Assembly (NCBI GenBank): GCA_019090765.1
Contig: JAHRVJ010000214.1
Coordinates: forward strand, 1 to 19,625
Source: Ilumatobacteraceae bacterium
GTDB lineage: Bacteria > Actinomycetota > Acidimicrobiia > Acidimicrobiales > Ilumatobacteraceae
Direction of reading: 5' to 3'
DNA length: 19,625 nt
Position numbers and translations under genes: made by a program. The number at the start of each line of letters is the position of its first letter. Position 1 is the stretch's first letter. This document shows positions 14,955 to 19,625 of the stretch, one piece after another. The notes beneath the pieces were generated by a model that did no database searches, was not told the DNA's origin, and saw nothing but the letters and a program-made list of their open reading frames with translations.

Positions 14955-16783
14955 TCGACCCGACATCGCTGCCGTCATCCGTGCTGTGGTGGCTACCGGA
15001 ATACCCGCCCGACCCAGGTGGGATTGGCACCTTCGCTGGGCACGTGGCTCCGGTTCTTGCCGAACGTGGACACACCCTGACCCTGCTCGTCGTCAGGGGA
15101 AGCACTGAGTACGAGTCGATCGCTGACCGCCTCGAGATCGTCCGCGAGCCATTCCGTGAAGCACTCGAGAGCGGCAACCCGACCACAACGATTCGCCTCA
15201 TTCCGCGGACGAAAGCGATCAAGCAGCGAGCTCGACCGGACGCCTATCACCTTCACATCTGCGAACCCTCACCCTTCCTCCACCTCGCAACGCTCGACAC
15301 GGCGCCGGCGCCGACCGTGCTCACAATGCACAATGAGCACCTAGAGGGCTTCGATCCTGAGAACCCCGACACATTGATGGGGCGGTTGTTCCGCACTTCG
15401 CAGGTGATCACCTGCGTCTCTGCGACGGCGACGAAGTGGTTCGCCGACCAGGCGAGGATGTTCAACCATCGAATCGTCACTGTTCCGAATGGAATACCCG
15501 AGCCCGGACCCGCCGCGCCGTACCCCGTCAAGCTTCGGATCGTGGCGATTGGGCGTCTGGCCGACCAGAAGGGCTTCGACCGCTTGCTGCGATCCATGCC
15601 TGCTGTCATCGCGGCCATCCCAGACGTGCACCTTGACATTCTCGGCGAGGGCCCCGACCGCTCCGCCCTCGAGCGCATGATCGCTGATCTCGGCCTCGAC
15701 GACGCCGTCACCCTCCGCGGCCATGTCGCCCGCGAGGAAGTGGCCACATATATCGGGCGCTCCCGGCTCGTGGTGGCGCCCTCGCGCTTCGAAGGTCTCC
15801 CCTATGCAGCCCTCGAGGCGGCCAGCAATGGGCGGCCGATCGTCGCTACGAACGTCGCTGGGACCGAGGATGTAGTCGACGACGACACCACCGGAATCCT
15901 CCTCGACAACCACGAGATCGACGCAAATCCAGGCTTGCTCGCTTCCGCAATCAGAACACTTCTCAATGATCCAGCTGCCGCGGAGGCCATGGGCATGGCT
16001 GGCCGGACACGAACGCTCGAACTGTTCTCGCTCGATCGATGCGTCGGCGCCTACGAGCAGATCTACCGGGCGGTGAGCGAGCGTGTCCACGACGTCGCGG
16101 TCGTCATCCCGGTGCACAACGGTGAGCTCCACATCGCGGCGACCCTCGACTCAATACTCGCCGATGTCGAAACAAGCGACGTCGACATCCAGATCCTCGT
16201 CATCGATGACGGCTCTACCGACGGCACCGCCAAGATCGTCGCTTCATACTCCTCTCGAGGTGTGGATCTGTTCACCCAGCCACACATCGGCGGCGGACTG
16301 GCACGCAATGCCGGCATTGCACTCACACGAAGCACCTGGATCGCCAACTTCGACGCCGATGACATCTGGCCAGCCGGCCGACTGGACGCTCTGCTCGCAG
16401 CCACTGACACGACAGTCGAAGCAGTATTCGGTCAGGCGGTGGAGTTCAGAGATTCCGACGCGCCAGCAGGAGCCGTCGTCAATACATCGCCAGAGCCCGT
16501 CAGGATAGCGACCACAGGAATCGTACGGAGATCCACCTACGACAGGGTTGGCGGACACATGCCATCACGAAGTAACGACACGGTCGAGTGGAGTTCACGG
16601 GCAATCGCTGCCGGACTCGACTATGGCATGATCGACGAAATTGTTCTCGAACGCCGAATTCATTCCCGGAACAATTCACTCCAGCACCCGTTTCGATCCG
16701 ACATCAGTCTCATCTCGATAATGAAGAGGCACCTCGACCAGCGGCGGGCTACCAATACCGCTGACGGCGAATCCAGTGCCTGA
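14951..16783 (+). CDS. GT4-GT2 two-domain glycosyltransferase fusion
   Basis: 610 aa. Domain 1 (about 10-375) is a GT-B family-4 enzyme: G-G-I-G-T-F (near 23-28), V-P-N-G-I-P, V-A-I-G-R-L-A-D-Q-K-G-F-D-R, and the E-x7-E element E-G-L-P-Y-A-A-L-E (281-289). Domain 2 (about 380-610) is a GT-A family-2 enzyme: V-A-V-V-I-P-V-H-N-G (about 382-391), V-I-D-D-G-S-T-D-G-T (about 416-425), F-D-A-D-D (466-470) and V-R-R-S with a D-x-V-E-W region late. Both catalytic sets are intact, so one chain could add two successive sugars with opposite anomeric outcome. The frame is open upstream, but GTG 14951 overlaps the kinase stop as GTGA and leads straight into the first strand. It is last in the PqqD-kinase operon and converges on another GT2. 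Confidence 0.88.
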   Translation: MIDPTSLPSSVLWWLPEYPPDPGGIGTFAGHVAPVLAERGHTLTLLVVRGSTEYESIADRLEIVREPFREALESGNPTTTIRLIPRTKAIKQRARPDAYHLHICEPSPFLHLATLDTAPAPTVLTMHNEHLEGFDPENPDTLMGRLFRTSQVITCVSATATKWFADQARMFNHRIVTVPNGIPEPGPAAPYPVKLRIVAIGRLADQKGFDRLLRSMPAVIAAIPDVHLDILGEGPDRSALERMIADLGLDDAVTLRGHVAREEVATYIGRSRLVVAPSRFEGLPYAALEAASNGRPIVATNVAGTEDVVDDDTTGILLDNHEIDANPGLLASAIRTLLNDPAAAEAMGMAGRTRTLELFSLDRCVGAYEQIYRAVSERVHDVAVVIPVHNGELHIAATLDSILADVETSDVDIQILVIDDGSTDGTAKIVASYSSRGVDLFTQPHIGGGLARNAGIALTRSTWIANFDADDIWPAGRLDALLAATDTTVEAVFGQAVEFRDSDAPAGAVVNTSPEPVRIATTGIVRRSTYDRVGGHMPSRSNDTVEWSSRAIAAGLDYGMIDEIVLERRIHSRNNSLQHPFRSDISLISIMKRHLDQRRATNTADGESSA

Positions 16784-16811
16784 CCACGACAGTTCATTCC
16801 CGTTCGGTCGG

Positions 16812-17528
16812 TCAGCCGATCCCATCACTAGGCGCCGCATCCGCTGGTGAGTCCGGTCGAGCGCCCATTGCAATGGACTCCTTGACGACAACCAAGAGTT
16901 CCTGGCTGTACGCATCGACGTCGGCCGACAAGCTGTCGGCTCGGAGGCCTTTCTCCAGCACGATGTCTTCGATGAAGTCGAACCTGATCTTGGAACGGAT
17001 GAGCCGTGCCAACCACATCGAGTCCGCAGCAATCCGGAGGCCCTCGTCGAATGCGCCAGTGACGGGCAACAGAGATCGGCGGATGAGCACAGCCCCAGGT
17101 GTATGGCCATTCACCGGCTTACCGAGACGGTCGAGACGATGTGGCGGAATGGTGTGACCATCGATGGTGCGGGTCACCGCCCTACCCGCGACGGCGCCGC
17201 AGTCTTTGTTACGCCGAAGATAGTCCGAGCGACACTGGATCGAATTGGGCAACCAGCGGTCGTCGGCATCGCAAAATGCGATCAGATCGGTGCCGAGTAT
17301 CGAGATACCCTCATTGCGTGCAGAAGCAAGGCCTTCGCCGCGCTGTCGGTGAACTTCAATGTTGTCTCTCGATGCAAGGCGGTCGAGCGTGCCATCTGTC
17401 GACCCGCCGTCAACAACCACGACCTGCTCGACGGCCCGCATCTGACTGAGAACGCTGTCGAGGGCCGCATCGATGGTGTCAACGCAATCAAGCACGGCAA
17501 CGAGCACTCCAATCGTCGGTTCCTTCAT
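16812..17528 (-). CDS. GT2 glycosyltransferase
   Basis: 238 aa from ATG 17528. Features: I-G-V-L-V-A-V-L-D (6-14), V-V-V-V-D-G-G-S-T-D-G-T (36-47), F-C-D-A-D-D-R-W (85-92) for metal and donor binding, and G-A-V-L-I-R-R-S followed by I-A-A-D-S-M-W for the acceptor side. The late block I-E-D-I-V-L-E-K-G-L-R-x-x-S-L-S parallels I-D-E-I-V-L-E-R-R-I-H-S-R-N-N-S-L in domain 2 of the neighbouring fusion protein. The two are therefore probably the same GT2 subfamily, now facing each other tail to tail 28 bases apart. A TTG at 17588 would add 20 unconvincing residues. It is the last intact gene of the glycan locus; beyond its start the sequence becomes degenerate. The acceptor is unknown. Confidence 0.82.
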   Translation of the reverse strand: MKEPTIGVLVAVLDCVDTIDAALDSVLSQMRAVEQVVVVDGGSTDGTLDRLASRDNIEVHRQRGEGLASARNEGISILGTDLIAFCDADDRWLPNSIQCRSDYLRRNKDCGAVAGRAVTRTIDGHTIPPHRLDRLGKPVNGHTPGAVLIRRSLLPVTGAFDEGLRIAADSMWLARLIRSKIRFDFIEDIVLEKGLRADSLSADVDAYSQELLVVVKESIAMGARPDSPADAAPSDGIG

Positions 17529-17895
17529 TATCACTCCACCCCAATCAGGTCGACAAGCAATTCTGGTCGGCGCTGGCCCCCACTCCAAAAAACGTCCTCA
17601 GATGTTGCACTCAACCCATCAATTCAGGCACATTTCGGGGATCGCCCGGGGCTATCTGCAGAGTCCGGGAGGTGGGCTCGATTCCTCACATCACACCATC
17701 GCTGTCACAGCCCCGGTGTCGATCGGTGAAGTCGATCACTTCTTGTGTTAGGGCCAAGCTCCGCCTTGAAGAATGCACCAATACGTAGGTGATCCGTCGT
17801 TGCATCGTTTCGGTGTTCGAGGATGTGGTATCTGACTTGGGGCGAACCGTCCGCGAGCTCGTCTCCGAACTCGAACTCACCGCCGCCGCCGCGTC
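17529..17895. other. Intergenic stretch without a supported gene
   Basis: About 370 bases upstream of the GT2 start hold only short frames with no recognisable protein signature, and no clear RNA gene. The promoter of the GT2 should lie in its left part. The right part (from about 17820) is plus-strand sequence that leads into the MazF remnant and may include more of that decayed gene. Only a possible E-L-T-A-A-A-A segment just before 17896 fits it, in another frame. Confidence 0.4.
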
Positions 17896-18029
17896 CCCTC
17901 AGACTGCGTCGCCAACTTCGACAACATCCACACCATCCCCCTCACAGCGCTCCGGCGCTGACCATCAAGCTCAAACCTCCAGGTCTCGCCGAAGCCTGCC
18001 AGTAACTCCGAGACGCAATCGGCTGCTGA
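17896..18029 (+). pseudogene. MazF/PemK toxin C-terminal remnant, frameshifted
   Basis: The plus strand reads V-P-S-D-C-V-A-N-F-D-N-I-H-T-I-P-L-T-A-L-R-R and then TGA at 17959. Shifting frame at that point (from 17958), it continues L-T-I-K-L-K-P-P-G-L-A-E-A-C-Q, a stop, then L-R-D-A-I-G-C and TGA. Together these match the usual end of actinobacterial MazF/PemK RNases: D-C-V-x-N-x-D-N-x-H-T-x-P, R-R, L-x-x-L-S-P-x-x-x-x-E-A-C, L-R-x-A-x-G-C. The N-terminal catalytic half is not found upstream, and no antitoxin gene is seen. One frameshift and one premature stop make it a dead fragment. Recognition is from memory of the family and from a short match. Confidence 0.5.
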
Positions 18030-18091
18030 GGCCCCTCCCCCTGTCAAGAAAGACACACAACAGTCGCCTCTCGTCGCGGAGTACAGGTCTG

Positions 18092-19022
18092 TCAGAGAGG
18101 GGCGTCGGTGAGGGCTTCGCTCATCTGGTGGTAGCCGAGGCTGCGGTAGCTCTCGAACTGGCGGTGATCGAAGAACTGGTCAAGAGTGGAATCGTCAGGA
18201 AACTGGGGGTGTTGCTCGGCGTAGGCCTGAATGTCCCAGCGGATGCCGTTGGTGAGGTTCGCTTCGAGAACGATGATCTTGCCGTACGGTTCGTTGTCAC
18301 CGGTCAGGCGGAGTGTTCCGATGACGTGTGCGGCCGGGGCGAAACGTTGGATGGTGCCGTCGGCATGGACGAGCACTTCCTCGTCTTCAGCGGGGTCGCC
18401 GTCAGGAGCGCGGAGGTGGTCGAGGTCGAGTCCCTCGATCTCGATACCGAGCTCCTCGTCGGCTAGCGCGATGGCTTCACCGATCGTGCCGAAACCTTGT
18501 GCCCCGTCGCCGGCCGCGCTGACCAAATAGACGCGGTTACAGCCTCGGCGCAGCAATTCGATCAGCCCAAGGTTCTCCCAGTGGCCGCCGTCAGACACGT
18601 ACAGGTAGGAGGCGTCGCCGCTGAATTTGCGAATCACTTCGCGCCACCACCATGTCCAGCCAGGCCGCGCTATCCAACGAGGCCAATTCTTACCGTTGGG
18701 AAGGTTCTGGACTGCGCGGGGATGCGGCAACCAAACCCTGAGGCGGGCATTGACGAGTGCCATCAATCCACCGATCGCGCCCATTGACTTCTTGCCCATC
18801 CCGGGGCTGAACGCGGCACCAGAGATAGCCATCGTCGCCAACACGGTGACGTCCTTGCGCCGCGCTTTGGGGAGCCGATCGAGATAGTCGCCAGTTGGGA
18901 TCCACCCGACGTCAGGGCCGCCGATGTAGTCCGTCGAGAATACGAAGGACCCGGCACGGCGCGCTGACGCCGCTTCGTCGAGCTCGTTCAGGTTGACCGC
19001 ACAACACAGCAGCAGCTCTGGG
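18092..19022 (-). pseudogene. 5'-truncated patatin-like phospholipase gene
   Basis: About 310 residues of the C-terminal part of a large patatin-like phospholipase are open on the minus strand. Recognisable pieces: F-S-T-D-Y-I-G-G, A-I-S-G-A-A-F-S-P-G-M-G, W-L-P-H-P, and Y-V-S-D-G-G-H-W-E-N-L-G-L-I-E-L-L-R-R-G-C, in which D-G-G carries the catalytic Asp of the Ser-Asp dyad. The N-terminal half with the oxyanion glycines and G-x-S-x-G nucleophile is absent. At about 19020 the sequence switches abruptly to IS481 transposase coding on the other strand. The open frame continues antisense into the IS as a meaningless stretch with a start at 19096. Without nucleophile and promoter it is dead. The 3' part carries no visible frameshift, so the truncation may be fairly recent. 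Confidence 0.75.
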
Positions 19023-19625
19023 CTCGACGGTCTGCGCGACCGATCAAGCCGACCCCACTTCAGCCCGCTCGCGACACACACCGATGTCGTCGGCAAGATC
19101 GTGTACCTACGCCAGCACTACCACTTCGGGCCGATGAAGATCTCGATGTACCTGGCCCGCTACCACGACATCAAGATCTCGAACTCAGGTGTGTGGGATC
19201 CTAGAGCGCCTCGACCTCAACCGGCTCCCCGCCAACCAACGACACAAGACCCACGACCGCCGCTGGAAACGCTACGAGAAGCCTCTCCCAGGACATCAAG
19301 TACAGATCGACGTCAAGTTCATCGAACCCGTCGCCGGCGCCCGCAAAAAGAAGTACTACCAGTACACCGCGATCGATGACTGCACACGGCTGAGAATCTT
19401 GCAGATCTACCCGAAGAACAACCAACTCACCGCAATCCAATTTCTCGATCACGTTCTCGAGAAACTCCCATTCCAAGTCGAACAGGTCCAATCAAAGCTC
19501 CCCTGGCACGTCCTCGACCGAGGCATCCGCCACATCTACATCAAACCAAGAACCCCCGCCTGAACGGCAAAGTTGAGCGCTCTCACCGAATCGACAACGA
19601 AGAGTTCTACCGGATGCTCGACCAC
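19020..19625 (+). mobile_element. IS481-family element, partial, truncated at left and running off the window
   Basis: IS sequence begins sharply at about 19020 inside the transposase reading frame (G-L-D-G-L-R-D-R-S-S-R-P), with no terminal inverted repeat or N-terminal transposase part before it. The left end has thus been lost, and with it the upstream half of the patatin-like gene. The element continues past the last base. A target duplication cannot be assessed. Confidence 0.75.
19020..19625 (+). pseudogene. IS481-type transposase, decayed (DDE/rve domain)
   Basis: About 200 residues of an IS481-like integrase-fold transposase can be followed: V-V-G-K-I-V-Y-L-R-Q, Y-H-F-G-P-M-K-I-S-M-Y-L, H-Q-V-Q-I-D-V-K-F (first catalytic Asp), Y-T-A-I-D-D-C-T-R-L-R, and L-N-G-K-V-E-R-S-H-R (catalytic Glu). 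Three lesions are visible. Near 19195, V-W-R-I-L has lost two bases, shifting frame. Near 19488 the second catalytic block T-D-N-G-x-E-F is missing in frame between V-Q and S-K-L-P-W-H-V-L-D. Near 19555 one base is lost, giving a TGA after K-P-R-T-P. The N-terminal helix-turn-helix part is also gone. The enzyme cannot be active. Family assignment is from memory of IS481 sequences and is fairly firm. Confidence 0.8.

Noticed and set aside
15341..16132. 263-codon minus-strand open frame opposite the GT4-GT2 fusion
   Set aside because: The plus strand carries complete GT motifs; the antisense translation shows no domain.
17640..17705. tRNA-like piece (gggctcgattcc resembling a T-arm, later acacca)
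   Set aside because: The T stem pairs only with an 8-base loop, no matching acceptor 5' strand or anticodon arm was found at the right distance, and the cloverleaf cannot be closed.
18328..18887. Plus-strand open frames across the patatin-like region
   Set aside because: They are antisense to the clear D-G-G-H-W-E-N lipase sequence and show no domain signature.
1..19625. CRISPR arrays, long tandem repeats, rRNA genes, strong Rho-independent terminators
   Set aside because: I saw no regularly spaced repeats, no rRNA-like sequence, and no GC hairpin followed by a T run at the convergent gene ends (2846-2911, 7194-7216, 9833-9887, 16784-16811).

Overview
The window looks like part of the accessory genome of a high-GC Gram-positive bacterium (Actinomycetota). 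Overall G+C is roughly 60%, GTG starts are common, genes are packed with 4-nt GTGA stop/start overlaps, and an IS481-type transposase remnant of a kind common in actinobacteria lies at the right end. An Acidimicrobiia-like (Ilumatobacter-like) host is possible but is only an impression. Most of the window (about 157-17528) is a surface-glycan or glycoconjugate assembly and decoration locus. The last 2 kb is genomic debris: a toxin remnant, a decapitated lipase-like gene and a decayed IS.

Layout. (1) 157-2845, plus: a GT1/MurG-like glycosyltransferase, a TylF/MycF-type O-methyltransferase and a CmcI-type methyltransferase. (2) 2912-5955, minus: a one-helix SxtJ-like microprotein, a NodU/CmcH-family O-carbamoyltransferase and a GT2 glycosyltransferase, in transcription order. 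(3) 6168-7193, plus: an SGNH-fold hydrolase or acyltransferase. (4) 7217-7969, minus: a PAPS-type sulfotransferase. (5) 8057-9832, plus: an ABC exporter half-transporter. (6) 9888-13463, minus: a nucleotidyltransferase (PF14907-like), an internally deleted SDR, a GT4 and a GT2. (7) 13519-16783, plus: a PqqD-domain protein with an unusual C-terminal tail, an HprK-related kinase and a GT4-GT2 fusion, followed by a convergent GT2 (16812-17528, minus). (8) 17529-19625: non-coding sequence with a MazF toxin remnant, the 3' part of a patatin-like phospholipase gene, and an IS481 transposase fragment that cuts it off.

How the genes may work together (inference): five glycosyltransferase genes (six catalytic domains) plus the GT1-like enzyme build a sugar chain or glycoconjugate. 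Two methyltransferases, the carbamoyltransferase, the sulfotransferase and the SGNH enzyme could decorate it, and the ABC protein could export it. The most unusual part is the divergent trio nucleotidyltransferase / PqqD-tail / HprK-like kinase at 12309-14954. Related trios are known in lasso-peptide tailoring and in exosortase-associated polysaccharide loci. Here no lasso cyclase, lasso protease or exosortase is visible. The PqqD domain (a peptide-binding fold) carries in cis a conserved-looking, leader-peptide-like tail, which could be its own ligand or the kinase's substrate.
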